Shown piece after piece: positions 39,560 through 48,293 of a DNA stretch of 64,000 nucleotides; the stretch's first letter is position 1, and every line of letters begins with the position of its first letter. The translations under genes were made by a program, and so were the position numbers. The notes beneath the pieces were generated by a model, which saw nothing but the letters and a program-made list of their open reading frames with translations, was not told the origin of the DNA and did not search any database. The DNA comes from Nocardia australiensis (lineage in GTDB: Bacteria; Actinomycetota; Actinomycetes; Mycobacteriales; Mycobacteriaceae), in the NCBI RefSeq assembly GCF_020733705.1, contig NZ_JAJFZM010000001.1, positions 1,550,001 to 1,614,000 of the forward strand, read 5' to 3'.

Positions 39560-40813
39560 ATGGCGATCACATCCTTTGCGGAGCAGACGGTGCCGCCGAC
39601 GCCCCCACCGTGGCATCAGCGGCTTGTTACGGTCCGGCGCCGGTCCGACACCGATCGGCCGGACGGGATCGACATCGGGATCGCAGTCGGCTGTTTCCTG
39701 ATGTGCACCCTGCCGATATTGGTTGGCCTGATCAGCGGAATCGGGGCGACGCCGGTTATCGCGATACTCGGTGTCGCCGTGGTGGCACCGCTGATCGTCC
39801 GGCGATGGTGGCCGGTCGCCGCGCTCGTCGGGGTGTCGGTTGTGCTATGTCTTTCCTCTTTGGCGGGGGTTCGCTTCACGCCATGGGTGAGCAATGCCGG
39901 TCCGGCTATCGCGGTTGCGGTATTCACGCTCGCCTACCGGAGACCGCGTCGCGAGTCGTTGTTCGTGACCGGAGTGGCCGTCGTAGCCACCGGGATTGCC
40001 GCGCTGGTCGGCTTCCATCAATATCCCGGTCAGGACCAGAACCTTGTACAACTGCTGCTCGCCGCGCCCGCATGGTTGGTCGGTGACACGATGCGGACCC
40101 GACGCGAATACCGGCACAGTCTTGCTGTGCAGCAACGCGATCGCGCCGAGGAACAGGAGCGCCGCATCCGGGCCGAGGAACGGTTGCGAATATCGCGCGA
40201 CGTCCACGACCTGATCTCGCACACCTTGAGCATGGTCGCCGTCCGCTCCGGAGTGGCTCGGCTAGTGCTCGACGAGCAGCCGGGCGAGGCGCGGCGGGCA
40301 TTGAGCGCGATCGAGACGGCCAGTCGGTCGGCGCTGGACGAACTGCGCCGCGTGCTGGCACAGATTCGCGAACCTGGGCAGCGGTACGAACCGGGGGAAC
40401 CCGGTCTCGCCGAGGTCGCCGACCTCGTCGACGGGCTGCGTCATGACGGTCTGGTCGTCGAGTATCGCGTCATCGGTGCGCCCGCGACCTATCCGTCGCT
40501 GTTGCAGACCACGGTCTACCGGATCGTGCAGGAGGCACTCACCAATGTCGTCAAACACGCCAACACCGCTCATGCGCGGGTCGAGATTCGGCACACGGTA
40601 AGCGAATTGAGCGTGTCCGTCGTGGATGACGGGCCGGCCTCCCGCGACGGCCGACCGACCGCAGTCGCTGGCGGCGGCTCGGGTCTGGGGCTGATCGGGA
40701 TGCGCGAACGGGTGTCGCTGTTCGGTGGCCGTCTCGAGGCACAGCCACGTCCAGAGGGTGGCTTCGCAGTTATCGCGAACTTCCCGATCGATGAGACCGA
40801 CCGTGCCTGCTGA
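39560..40813 (+). CDS. NarL-type sensor histidine kinase
   Basis: 417 residues from ATG 39560. About five to six membrane segments (residues 35-175) form the sensor. The dimerisation helix contains the phospho-accepting His in RISRDVHDLISHTLSMVAVR (HisKA_3), and the ATPase region has VYRIVQEALTNVVKHA (N box) and GSGLGLIGMRERVSLFGG (G box). It shares 11 bases with the response-regulator gene. The signal is unknown; the membrane-embedded sensor suggests a cell-envelope stimulus. Confidence 0.93.
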   Translation: MAITSFAEQTVPPTPPPWHQRLVTVRRRSDTDRPDGIDIGIAVGCFLMCTLPILVGLISGIGATPVIAILGVAVVAPLIVRRWWPVAALVGVSVVLCLSSLAGVRFTPWVSNAGPAIAVAVFTLAYRRPRRESLFVTGVAVVATGIAALVGFHQYPGQDQNLVQLLLAAPAWLVGDTMRTRREYRHSLAVQQRDRAEEQERRIRAEERLRISRDVHDLISHTLSMVAVRSGVARLVLDEQPGEARRALSAIETASRSALDELRRVLAQIREPGQRYEPGEPGLAEVADLVDGLRHDGLVVEYRVIGAPATYPSLLQTTVYRIVQEALTNVVKHANTAHARVEIRHTVSELSVSVVDDGPASRDGRPTAVAGGGSGLGLIGMRERVSLFGGRLEAQPRPEGGFAVIANFPIDETDRAC

Positions 40814-41501
40814 TCTCCCTCATCGGTCCGTCGGCGTCCCGATCCGGGTGCTGATCGCCGACGACGAGGCCCTCGTCCGGGCCGGGCTCCGGGTTCTCGT
40901 CGATTCAGCACCGGATCTCACTGTCCTAGGTGAGGCGGGAAACGGCGGTGAAGCGGTTCGACTCACCCGCCAACTGCGACCGGATGTCGTCCTGATGGAT
41001 ATTCGAATGCCGCTCATGGACGGCCTCGAGGCCATGCGCCACATCGCGGCCGGCGGCGTCGTTGGTCCACATGTGTTGATAGTGACCACCTTCGACCAGG
41101 ATGAACACGTCTTCGAAGCGCTGCGCAGTGGTGCGAGCGGGTTCATCCTCAAAGACTCCCCGCCCGAACAACTGCTGCACGCCATCAGAGTGGTTGCCAA
41201 TGGTGACGCCTTGCTGACGCCCAGCATCACCCGGCGGATGATCAGCGCGTTCGCCCGCCAACCATCGGCGCCGTCTTCACCACCTGCCGCTTTAGCGGCG
41301 CTCACCGACCGCGAACGCGAAGTCCTCGAACACGTCGCGGCGGGGCGTTCCAATGCCGAAATTGCCGACGCGCTCTACGTCAGCGTCGCCACCGTCAAAA
41401 CCCATGTCGGACGATTGCTCACCAAGCTGACCGCTCGCGATCGCGCGCAACTTGTCGTTCTCGCCTACGAAACCGGCATCGCGGTGCCGGGCAGCAGTTG
41501 A
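40803..41501 (+). CDS. NarL/FixJ-family response regulator
   Basis: 232 residues from GTG 40803, overlapping the kinase stop. The receiver domain has the acidic pair in IADDEALVRAG, the phosphorylated Asp in VVLMDIRMPLMDG and Lys in FILKDSPPEQ. The C-terminal LuxR-type helix-turn-helix reads LTDREREVLEHVAAGRSNAE then IADALYVSVATVKTHV. Target genes are not evident; the divergent membrane protein at 38790 is a candidate. Confidence 0.95.
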   Translation: MPADLPHRSVGVPIRVLIADDEALVRAGLRVLVDSAPDLTVLGEAGNGGEAVRLTRQLRPDVVLMDIRMPLMDGLEAMRHIAAGGVVGPHVLIVTTFDQDEHVFEALRSGASGFILKDSPPEQLLHAIRVVANGDALLTPSITRRMISAFARQPSAPSSPPAALAALTDREREVLEHVAAGRSNAEIADALYVSVATVKTHVGRLLTKLTARDRAQLVVLAYETGIAVPGSS

Positions 41502-41605
41502 GCAACGGTGCGCGGTTCGATTGATGGCCAAGGCTTTTCGGCTCGACTGGGCACGATGACCGGGCCACTGAGGACGATGCCGCGTTGTCGGCTGGGCGTT
41601 CGGCG

Positions 41606-41902
41606 CTAGAGCAGCTCGGCGTACATCGCGCCGTCGAGGATGCCGAATTCGATCTGTCCGGGGAAGATCGGTGGCCAGCCTTCGGCACGATGGGTGTGGG
41701 TGGTCGCAATTACCGTGGTCGCCCAATCGTGCAATGGGTCGGGCAGCCGCAAGACCGTGTGGTTGGTGCAGCGAATGTAGGGCTGGGTGGATTCACCGGG
41801 GAGTGCGAGCGGGTTGCCTAAGCCGATGGTGGCAACGTCGAGGACGAGTCCTGTGTGTTTGGGGGAGGCTACTTTCGGTGGTTCCAACTCGATAGCGTCC
41901 AT
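41606..41902 (-). CDS. Hypothetical 98-residue protein
   Basis: Read from ATG 41902 (MDAIELEPPKVASPKHTGLV) to a stop at 41606; the frame is open farther upstream but that part is of poor quality. It contains LPDPLHDWATTVIATTHTHR and ends EFGILDGAMYAELL. Soluble, no signal peptide. Not recognised; codon bias is consistent with a gene. Confidence 0.5.
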   Translation of the reverse strand: MDAIELEPPKVASPKHTGLVLDVATIGLGNPLALPGESTQPYIRCTNHTVLRLPDPLHDWATTVIATTHTHRAEGWPPIFPGQIEFGILDGAMYAELL

Positions 41903-42117
41903 GCCCCACGACGGTAGCCGGGGGTGAACTGGTGTGGGGCTCGGATCGGCAAAATGGCGTCGGGCGGTGGGTCTGCCGGGGAAACTGCGTGACCTGGCGG
42001 TCATCCTCGCGCCGATCGCCGCCGCCGACCCGCGTATACCGCTTGGATTCCACCGATCGCGGCGCAGGCACGTCTCGCGCAAGACCGGTTCGATCGGCTA
42101 GCTCCTATCATAATTTC

Positions 42118-42738
42118 ATGACAGATCGTAATGAAAATGGCGACGGAGGTGAACCCGCGCGGCCACGGGGGCGGGGGCGGCCTCGCAGCGAGGCAACCGA
42201 CGCGGCGGTGGTGGCGGCGACGATCGCATTACTGCGTGAGTCGGGGTATGGCTCATTGAGCATCGACGCGGTGGCGGTGCGGGCGGGGACGACGCGGCCG
42301 ACGCTGTACCGGCGCTGGCGCGACAAGGCGCATCTTGTGACCGACGTACTGTCGAAAACCATTGAGCCACTGTTGGATCCGGATACCGGCGATGCGCGCC
42401 GCGATCTGCTCGATATCGCGCACCAGCTGCGCGCCGCACTCGCCGCACCCGAGTTCGGGCTGGTCCTGCTCGGTGTTTATGCCGACAGCGCGGCTCGTCC
42501 GGAGCTGGCCACGGCCTTGCGTGAGCTGTATCTTCCCCGCCGAGCGGGGGTGTGGGATTCGGTATTGCGCCGTGGGGTCCAACGGCAGCAACTGCGCGCC
42601 GAAATCGACCCGGAGGACGCGCGGGACCTGCTCATCGGACCGCTGCTGTATCACTGGATCACCCGCGGCGCGCTGGCCGAGCGCGATGTGGACCGTCTCG
42701 TCGACGCGGTCTGGCCCGCGCTGGCACGACCGGTCTGA
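42118..42738 (+). CDS. TetR-family transcriptional regulator
   Basis: 206 residues from ATG 42118. The N-terminal helix-turn-helix is clear: ALLRESGYGSLSIDAVAVRA then GTTRPTLYRRWRDKAHL. A TetR C-terminal ligand/dimer domain follows (LGVYADSAARPELATALREL). It is followed 114 bases later by an HXXEE membrane protein whose promoter contains an inverted repeat, so it probably regulates that gene. The ligand is unknown. Confidence 0.93.
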   Translation: MTDRNENGDGGEPARPRGRGRPRSEATDAAVVAATIALLRESGYGSLSIDAVAVRAGTTRPTLYRRWRDKAHLVTDVLSKTIEPLLDPDTGDARRDLLDIAHQLRAALAAPEFGLVLLGVYADSAARPELATALRELYLPRRAGVWDSVLRRGVQRQQLRAEIDPEDARDLLIGPLLYHWITRGALAERDVDRLVDAVWPALARPV

Positions 42739-42821
42739 GCCGCCACCTCGGGTGGCGGCGGACCGTTCGTTTCGCAATGAAACCCGAGGGTTGTCGAGGG
42801 CCGCGTTGGCTGTTAATTTAA

Positions 42822-42839
42822 TTACATACTGTAATGTAA
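42822..42839. promoter_or_regulatory. Candidate operator upstream of the HXXEE gene
   Basis: TTACATACTGTAATGTAA has half-sites TTACAT and ATGTAA around six bases, ending 13 bases before the HXXEE start. The surrounding stretch is AT-rich, unlike its neighbourhood. It is a likely site for the adjacent TetR regulator. Confidence 0.55.
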
Positions 42840-42852
42840 ACGAAGGTTGGAT

Positions 42853-43443
42853 ATGAATAAGAAGCTGGGCATCGGGCTATTCGCAGCCTGGGCCATCCAT
42901 GACATCGAGGAGTGGCTGGCGATCGGATCGTGGGGGCAGGGCCACGGGGGCGATAAGAATTCGCGCGGTGGCCTCCGGCTTCCAGCACCATCCACCGAAC
43001 AGGAACGCACCGCGATCGCATTGATGGCGGTGATCTTTGCCGCCGCCGCCGCGAACGGGGTGCGAACCGGAGGCAGGTCTCGGTGGTTTCAGGCCACGTT
43101 GGCCGGGTTCGGCCTGCATGGGTTCGGGCATATTGCGTTGAGTGTCGCCGCGCGCGGTTATACGCCGGGGGTGATCACGACACCTCTCGTGGTGTTCCCG
43201 TTCGCTGGATGGGCGTGGAAACAGCTGGGCAAGCGGGGGATTCGGCACTCGACGGGGCAGACGGTGCGCGATGCTGTGCCCTTGATGATCGGTGCGCTCG
43301 CAGTGGCGCACACCGGGGCGGCGTTGCTACGTCGCGCCGCCTCGGGTCGGCGGCGGCCGTCCGCGAAATTGGATGATCGCCGCTGTCGATCCCATGACAG
43401 TCAGTGGCCGTGTGTTGGCGTAAACGCGTGGCGACCCGAATAG
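42853..43443 (+). CDS. HXXEE-domain membrane protein
   Basis: 196 residues from ATG 42853 after AAGG. The defining motif HDIEEW (H-x-x-E-E) is at residues 17-22 and a second histidine pair in LHGFGHIALS near 97. Several hydrophobic segments are present (IGLFAAWAI, IALMAVIFAAAAANGV, GVITTPLVVFPFAGW, VPLMIGALAVAHTGAALL). The biochemical role of HXXEE proteins is unknown; the conserved acidic and His residues suggest a membrane metalloenzyme. The last 40 residues are polar and low quality. Confidence 0.8.
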   Translation: MNKKLGIGLFAAWAIHDIEEWLAIGSWGQGHGGDKNSRGGLRLPAPSTEQERTAIALMAVIFAAAAANGVRTGGRSRWFQATLAGFGLHGFGHIALSVAARGYTPGVITTPLVVFPFAGWAWKQLGKRGIRHSTGQTVRDAVPLMIGALAVAHTGAALLRRAASGRRRPSAKLDDRRCRSHDSQWPCVGVNAWRPE

Positions 43444-43460
43444 CATTTGTGCCGAACGGT

Positions 43461-44648
43461 TTACGTGACGGCGGCAGGCTCGATCAATACGCAGCGGGTG
43501 CCCTGATAGATCGTCGGCATACAGCGATTGCAATGCGTGCACGGCGATACCGCTACCTCATCCGCCCCCATCTTGTTGATCAGCTGCGGGTCGTAGAGCA
43601 GTGCACGAGCCATTGCCACGAATTCGAAACCGTTCGACATGGCGGTGTCGATCGCCGCGCGTGAGGCAATACCACCGAGCAGGATGAGCGGGAGATCGAG
43701 TTCGGCGCGGAATGCCATGGCATCGTCGAGCAAGTATGCGTCGTGGTAGGGGTAGCTGCGCAGGAAATGTCGGCCGGCGAGTCGGATCCCCAGGCGCTGT
43801 GGCTGCGGGAACTGTGCGGCGAACTCCCGCAGCGGCACGTCGCCGCGAAACAGGTACATGGGATTGCGCAATGAGCTGCCGACGGTGAGTTCCAGCGCGT
43901 CGAGGTTTCCGTCCTCGGCCAACCATTGTGCGACAGCGAGGCTTTCGGCGCCGCCGAAACCACCTCGCACACCATCGTCCATATTGAACTTCGCGATAAC
44001 GGCGATCTCGTCGCCGACTTCGTCGCGTACCGCGTCTGCGGTCTGCCTGGCCAGGCGGGCGCGATTGGCCAGGGTGCCGCCGTACTCGTCGGAGCGCTTG
44101 TTCAGTTTCGGGCTGAGGAAGGCGCTGATCAAGTAGTTGTGGCCGAAATGCAGTTCGACCGCGTCGAATCCGGCGCTGACGGCCAACCGGGCGGCGCGGG
44201 CGTGCGCGTCGATGATGCGCTTGATGTCGGCGGTGGCCGCGGCCTGGGTGACCCGCATGCTGATGGGGCTGAGTTGCCGGCTCGGTGCGAGTGCTGGTGC
44301 GCGGTTGGAGGCCGAGTTGGCAACCGGCCCTGCGTGTCCCAGCTGCGCCGATACCGCCGCGCCCTCGGCGTGCACCGCGTCGGTGAGTCGCGCCAGGCCG
44401 GGTACAGCATCCTCGCGCATCCAGATCTGATGTCGATCGGTGCGACCCTCCGGTGCCACGGCGCAGTAGGCCACGGTGGTCAGCGCCGCACCGCCCCGGG
44501 CGACCCGGCGGTGGAAGTCGATGAGCTCGTCGGTGACGAGTGCGTCCGGGGTGCGTCCCTCGAACGTAGCGGCCTTGAGGATGCGATTGCGCAGCTGGAC
44601 CGGACCGAGGGTGGCGGGCCGGAACGCGTCGCGGGGCTCCGATGACAT
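43461..44648 (-). CDS. NADH:flavin oxidoreductase (Old Yellow Enzyme family)
   Basis: 395 residues. The TIM-barrel FMN enzyme motifs are seen: LRNRILKAATFEGRTPDALV, VSAQLGHAGPVAN, and the substrate/FMN segment FDAVELHFGHNYLISAFLSP then KLNKRSDEYGG. It ends with CTHCNRCMPTIYQGTRC, a cysteine cluster like that of larger 2,4-dienoyl-CoA-reductase-type members, but the protein stops there without the second flavin domain. It reduces activated double bonds. It is divergent from an SDR gene; the shared control region has two KstR-like boxes, pointing to steroid or lipid metabolism. Confidence 0.92.
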   Translation of the reverse strand: MSSEPRDAFRPATLGPVQLRNRILKAATFEGRTPDALVTDELIDFHRRVARGGAALTTVAYCAVAPEGRTDRHQIWMREDAVPGLARLTDAVHAEGAAVSAQLGHAGPVANSASNRAPALAPSRQLSPISMRVTQAAATADIKRIIDAHARAARLAVSAGFDAVELHFGHNYLISAFLSPKLNKRSDEYGGTLANRARLARQTADAVRDEVGDEIAVIAKFNMDDGVRGGFGGAESLAVAQWLAEDGNLDALELTVGSSLRNPMYLFRGDVPLREFAAQFPQPQRLGIRLAGRHFLRSYPYHDAYLLDDAMAFRAELDLPLILLGGIASRAAIDTAMSNGFEFVAMARALLYDPQLINKMGADEVAVSPCTHCNRCMPTIYQGTRCVLIEPAAVT

Positions 44649-44658
44649 GGCGTAAGAC

Positions 44659-44732
44659 TAGAACGGGTTTCAGTTATATGTAACGGAAATGCTCAGCGCG
44701 GGTGTATTGACTCCTAAAGAGAACCTGTTCTA
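44659..44732. promoter_or_regulatory. Two KstR-like boxes in a divergent promoter
   Basis: TAGAACGGGTTTCA (44659-44672) fits the KstR motif TnnAACnnGTTnnA completely. GAGAACCTGTTCTA (44719-44732) fits except for its first base and contains the perfect palindrome AGAAC-CT-GTTCT. They flank the middle of the region shared by the flavin oxidoreductase and SDR genes. KstR represses sterol catabolism genes in mycobacteria, rhodococci and nocardiae; binding here is inferred. Confidence 0.6.
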
Positions 44733-44741
44733 ATTTTTGGC

Positions 44742-45509
44742 ATGCGTAGATACGAAGGCCGTCGAGTATTCGTCACTGGAGCTGGATCGGGTATCGGTCA
44801 GGGCATCGCCCTGCGGCTACTCGATGAAGGCGCGCAGCTGGTCGCTGCCGATATCGACCAGCCCGGCCTGGAGATCACCGCGGCGAAGGCCGGCGATGCC
44901 GCCGACCGGCTGCGGACGGTCCAGGTGAACATCGCCGATCCCGACTCCGTGCGCACGGCGACGTCCGAGGCCCTCGAATTCCTCGGTGGCCTCGATGTTC
45001 TGGTGAACGCGGCGGGCATCCTGCGCCCCGGGCGTACCCACGAGATGCCGCTGGAGATCTGGAATCAGACGATTACGGTCAACCTCACCGGGACCTTCCT
45101 GATGACGCAGAGCGCACTGCCCGCGCTGCTGGAGTCCGGGCATGGGGTGGTCGTCAACCTGTCGTCGACCGCGGCCTACCAGGCCGCCCCGTACCTGGCG
45201 GCATACGCCGCGTCGAAAGGTGGCGTTGCCGCGTTCACGCACTCGATCGCGCTGGAGTACGCCAAGCAGGGACTGCGCGCGGTCAACATCGTGCCGGCAG
45301 GCATCACCAGCGGCATTACCACGAAATCCATCCTCGACCAGCCCGAGGGCTTCGACCCGAGCCTGTTCGCCAGGTTGACGGGCTGGCTCAACGGCGGCGC
45401 CCTGGGAACTCCGGACGATATCGCTGGTGTGGTCGCCATGGTCGCCTCCGACGACGGCCGCTACATGACCGGGACGGAAATCCGGATCGACGGCGGCGCG
45501 CTGATGTAG
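44742..45509 (+). CDS. Short-chain dehydrogenase/reductase
   Basis: 255 residues from ATG 44742. Classical SDR motifs: nucleotide-binding VTGAGSGIGQGIALRL, NAAG in LDVLVNAAGIL, catalytic Ser in VVNLSSTAAY, YxxxK in YAASKGGVAAF and the C-terminal YMTGTEIRIDGG. It uses NAD(H) or NADP(H) on a hydroxyl or keto substrate. With the divergent ene-reductase and KstR-like boxes it may act on a sterol-derived compound. Confidence 0.94.
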   Translation: MRRYEGRRVFVTGAGSGIGQGIALRLLDEGAQLVAADIDQPGLEITAAKAGDAADRLRTVQVNIADPDSVRTATSEALEFLGGLDVLVNAAGILRPGRTHEMPLEIWNQTITVNLTGTFLMTQSALPALLESGHGVVVNLSSTAAYQAAPYLAAYAASKGGVAAFTHSIALEYAKQGLRAVNIVPAGITSGITTKSILDQPEGFDPSLFARLTGWLNGGALGTPDDIAGVVAMVASDDGRYMTGTEIRIDGGALM

Positions 45510-45517
45510 CCGAATGG

Positions 45518-45804
45518 CTACGCGGGCCGGGCGACGAGCAGGTGATGCGGGATCGGCGGATTGGGCAGCTGTTCGTGGTCCACAGCGCACCCGGTGCGTT
45601 CGAGTGCGGCGATGACCTCGGCGACAGGCCACAGTGTGAATCCACATCGGCACCGGGCTCGAGCGCCGCGGCATCGATCGCGCCGAGTATGGCGCGCCGG
45701 TTGCCGCGATTGAGTACAACCGCGAAACCCTTGCCGAGCACACCATGTGGATTGCCGAGCTGACCGGCGATAGTGGACAGCAGACGGGCCCGGACACCAT
45801 TCAT
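45518..45804 (-). pseudogene. SAM-methyltransferase gene with its centre deleted
   Basis: The N-terminal part starts at ATG 45804 and reads VRARLLSTIAGQLGNPHGVL then GKGFAVVLNRGNRRAILGAI and ALEPGADV, the usual start of class-I methyltransferases leading into the glycine-rich SAM loop. Near 45640-45646 the sequence jumps, in another frame, to LWPVAEVIAALERTGCAVDH then EQLPNPPIPHHLLVARPA and a stop at 45518, a typical methyltransferase C-terminus. The SAM-binding and catalytic middle (roughly 100 residues or more) is missing, so the gene is dead. Confidence 0.75.
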
Positions 45805-46054
45805 GGCGCCATGCTAGGCCGGGGTTCGGTCCGTGCCCGCGTGTCCTTCGCCGGATCTCGCGCAGTTGTGCACAGTTTGGAGTCGGCGGTTTGCGGCGGG
45901 TCCGGACCACCGGTCCGTAGAACCGATGTCGGTCGTCCGCGCTGTGATGGCTGCTGACGCGATGCGATCAAGGCCGGGGCGCGCGATCGCCGCGAAGAGG
46001 GTTCCAATACTGTCCCGTCGGGTTCGACCGGATGCCAAATCTGCGACTCGAAAG

Positions 46055-47476
46055 ATGATTGCGATGCGTTTACCACTGGTTCTTCTCGCCGCCTGCGCGA
46101 TGGTGTTCGCGCAGGCGGGGACCTCGGACGCGGCGGGGCAGTGGGGTCCGCTCGCGTCGCCGAATCCGTATCTGGGACCGCTCGGCACCGCGACCATGCA
46201 TGGTGACGCGGGCTCATCGGATGCGACACCGCTGGCCGGTCCGGGGACCGGCGATGTTTCGGTCGCCGGATACCCGCTGGCGGCGGCGTGCCCGACGTTG
46301 CTGCAGGGTTCGGACAACCTTGTAGTCGCATTGTGCACGGCGATCGTGGGTCAGGCGCCGGTCGTGCACCTGCTCGATCCCGGGGCAGGTGGGCTTGTCG
46401 GCACCTCACTCGCCTCGCTGCGGTTGGCGAAGGGCAGCGTGCTGGGTGGGGTCTACGCGTACCTGGACAATGCCGATCGGCTGGTGGTCGTGGACGGCAG
46501 TCGAATGTTGCTCCGGATCGGGCATACGCGCGACGCGGCGGGGAAATGGCAGTTGGCGGTCGAGTCGTCGACCGACCTTTCCTCGGCAATTCCGGTCGGC
46601 GACAACGTGACCGGGCTGGTGCCGGACTACTCGGGCAATGTCTGGTTCGCGACCGGTAAGGGGCTGGTCGGGTTGGTCACACCGTCGGGGGTTACGACGA
46701 CTGTCGCGCTGCCCGCCGGTGAGCAGGTGGCGAATAGTATTTCGGCAGCGCCCGATGGCCGGATCGCGGTGGCGACAACGCACGCGCTCTACGAATTGCG
46801 CCCCGCTGCCGGAGGTCCCGAGGTGGCGTGGCGCGGCGCCTACGATCGCGGCCGAGCACGCAAGCCAGGGCAACTCAGCTGGGGAACCGGCTCCACTCCC
46901 ACTTATTTCGGCCCGAATACCGGCGCCGAATACCTGACCATCGTCGACAACGCCGATGATCAGGTGCATGCGCTGGTATTCCGTTCCGGCAGTGGCGAAT
47001 TGGTGTGCTCGCAGCCGGTGCTCACCAAGGGTGGTGCGGGCAGCGAGAATTCACCGATCGGCATCGGCCGATCGATATTCGTGGCGAGCACCTACGGCTA
47101 TCCGTATCCGGGGGTTCCGGAGGACGCGGGAACCGCGGTGCCTGCCAGCGCACCATTCACTGGTGGCATGACCAGGGTCGATGTCGACGACACGGGCTGC
47201 CATACCGTCTGGGAGAACACCGTTCGCAGCTCGGCGGTTCCACATTTGTCCACAGCCGACGGAGTGATCTACACCGTTGCGCGCAAAGGGCTGGACGTCA
47301 CTACGCCGCTGGACGGGTATAGCTTCACCGTGATCGACCCGAATATCGGTGCGGTTACCGCCAGCAGGCTGCTGCCCGGCACTATCGTCGACGATCCGCT
47401 GCAGACTTCTCCGCTGGTCACCCAGGGGCGCCAGATCCTGCAGGGCACGGTCACCGGTGTTTTGCGTATCGGCTGA
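46055..47476 (+). CDS. Secreted beta-propeller-like protein
   Basis: 473 residues from ATG 46055 (or ATG 46064). The signal peptide is MRLPLVLLAACAMVFAQAGT then SDA. The mature protein shows repeated short beta segments of the kind LDNADRLVVVDGSR, GLVPDYSGNVWFATGKGLVG and SISAAPDGRIAVATTHALYE, typical of propeller or PQQ-like folds. There is no membrane anchor. Enzymatic residues are not obvious. It is a single gene; its function is unknown. Confidence 0.75.
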   Translation: MIAMRLPLVLLAACAMVFAQAGTSDAAGQWGPLASPNPYLGPLGTATMHGDAGSSDATPLAGPGTGDVSVAGYPLAAACPTLLQGSDNLVVALCTAIVGQAPVVHLLDPGAGGLVGTSLASLRLAKGSVLGGVYAYLDNADRLVVVDGSRMLLRIGHTRDAAGKWQLAVESSTDLSSAIPVGDNVTGLVPDYSGNVWFATGKGLVGLVTPSGVTTTVALPAGEQVANSISAAPDGRIAVATTHALYELRPAAGGPEVAWRGAYDRGRARKPGQLSWGTGSTPTYFGPNTGAEYLTIVDNADDQVHALVFRSGSGELVCSQPVLTKGGAGSENSPIGIGRSIFVASTYGYPYPGVPEDAGTAVPASAPFTGGMTRVDVDDTGCHTVWENTVRSSAVPHLSTADGVIYTVARKGLDVTTPLDGYSFTVIDPNIGAVTASRLLPGTIVDDPLQTSPLVTQGRQILQGTVTGVLRIG

Positions 47477-47624
47477 GATGGTTCGGTCGCAGCAAATCCG
47501 GCTCGCGGATCGGTTCGGCGCGTGCGGAGTGCCGCGTCGTAGGCACCGGCGCTCTCGGCCATCGCAGCCGGAAATCTCGGGAGTGTGTGCCTGTGAATAG
47601 GTTTCGTGCCCTCAGCGCCTATGG

Positions 47625-47710
47625 CTATCCACAGGGCTGTGCATGTTCGTGCAACCAGTTCTGGTGATGGCAGGTCCTTGGGGATGACACGGTGCAATGC
47701 CTGTGGATAG
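47625..47710. repeat. Inverted pair of DnaA-like boxes
   Basis: CTATCCACA (47625-47633) and TGTGGATAG (47702-47710) are exact reverse complements, each one base from the consensus TTATCCACA. They face each other 68 bases apart in a non-coding stretch. Function unproven. Confidence 0.45.
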
Positions 47711-47715
47711 CGCGG

Positions 47716-47728
47716 CTCACACTGTGAG
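47716..47728. promoter_or_regulatory. Perfect 13-base palindrome
   Basis: CTCACACTGTGAG is two 6-base arms around one C, six bases after a DnaA-like box. It looks like an operator, but no intact regulated gene follows. Confidence 0.4.
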
Positions 47729-47921
47729 TGCGCGACACCGATGTTCGGCCGGTGAGGGTGCACCGGGATTTATACACCCTGTGCAGTACGCGATTTCGAC
47801 GCTTGGGATTGTTGAGCGCTACGCCATCTGATCGCCGGATACGTCGCCCGCCTGTGGGGCCGTGTGCGCAAGCTACTCGATGCCGGGCGCCCGCCCGCCG
47901 CGGTGTGCTCCTGGGCGTCCG

Positions 47922-48098
47922 GTGATCCGCGCCCTGACCCGCACACTGATCCGGCAGCTGGCCGGTGCCGGTGTTCTCGGCCTCGCCGTCGAGGAACAGC
48001 ACGGTGGGATCGGTGCCGATCCGATCGATCGTGGCGAAGCTGCGGCGGAGCGCGGCGGGCTGGTGCCGGTTGCGATGCGACTGCTCGGCCGGCCGCCT
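47922..48098 (+). pseudogene. Possible acyl-CoA dehydrogenase N-terminal fragment
   Basis: The frame from GTG 47922 reads IRALTRTLIRQLAGAGVLGL then AVEEQHGGIGADPIDRGEAA, resembling the N-terminal domain of acyl-CoA dehydrogenases (L-E-GVLG-AVPEEHGG-GAD). The similarity fades after LVPVAMRLLGRP and no catalytic region follows. Low-confidence family call. Confidence 0.35.
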
Positions 48099-48143
48099 GG
48101 TTCGCGCCGTAACCGCTGCGACTGGTGCACGTGCGGCTCGGTC

Positions 48144-48293
48144 TCATCGATGCCTGATCGACAGCGAGAATCGGTTCCGCGCAACGGGGCGGGGCCGATT
48201 ATCGCGTTCGGAATTCGGCACTCCGACTCCTTGCCGGCACGCCGATTCGAGCGGGTTCGCGGGCGCTGGAGCAGCGAGTGAGGCGAAGGTCAC
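48144..48293 (-). CDS. Unassigned 49-codon frame with a strong ribosome site
   Basis: GTG 48293 follows AAGGAGG by five bases. The frame reads MTFASLAAPAPANPLESACR then QGVGVPNSERDNRPRPVARN and ends at 48144. The start looks genuine but the rest shows no family; it may be the 5' end of a truncated gene. The DNA upstream is AT-rich and promoter-like. Confidence 0.3.
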   Translation of the reverse strand: MTFASLAAPAPANPLESACRQGVGVPNSERDNRPRPVARNRFSLSIRHR

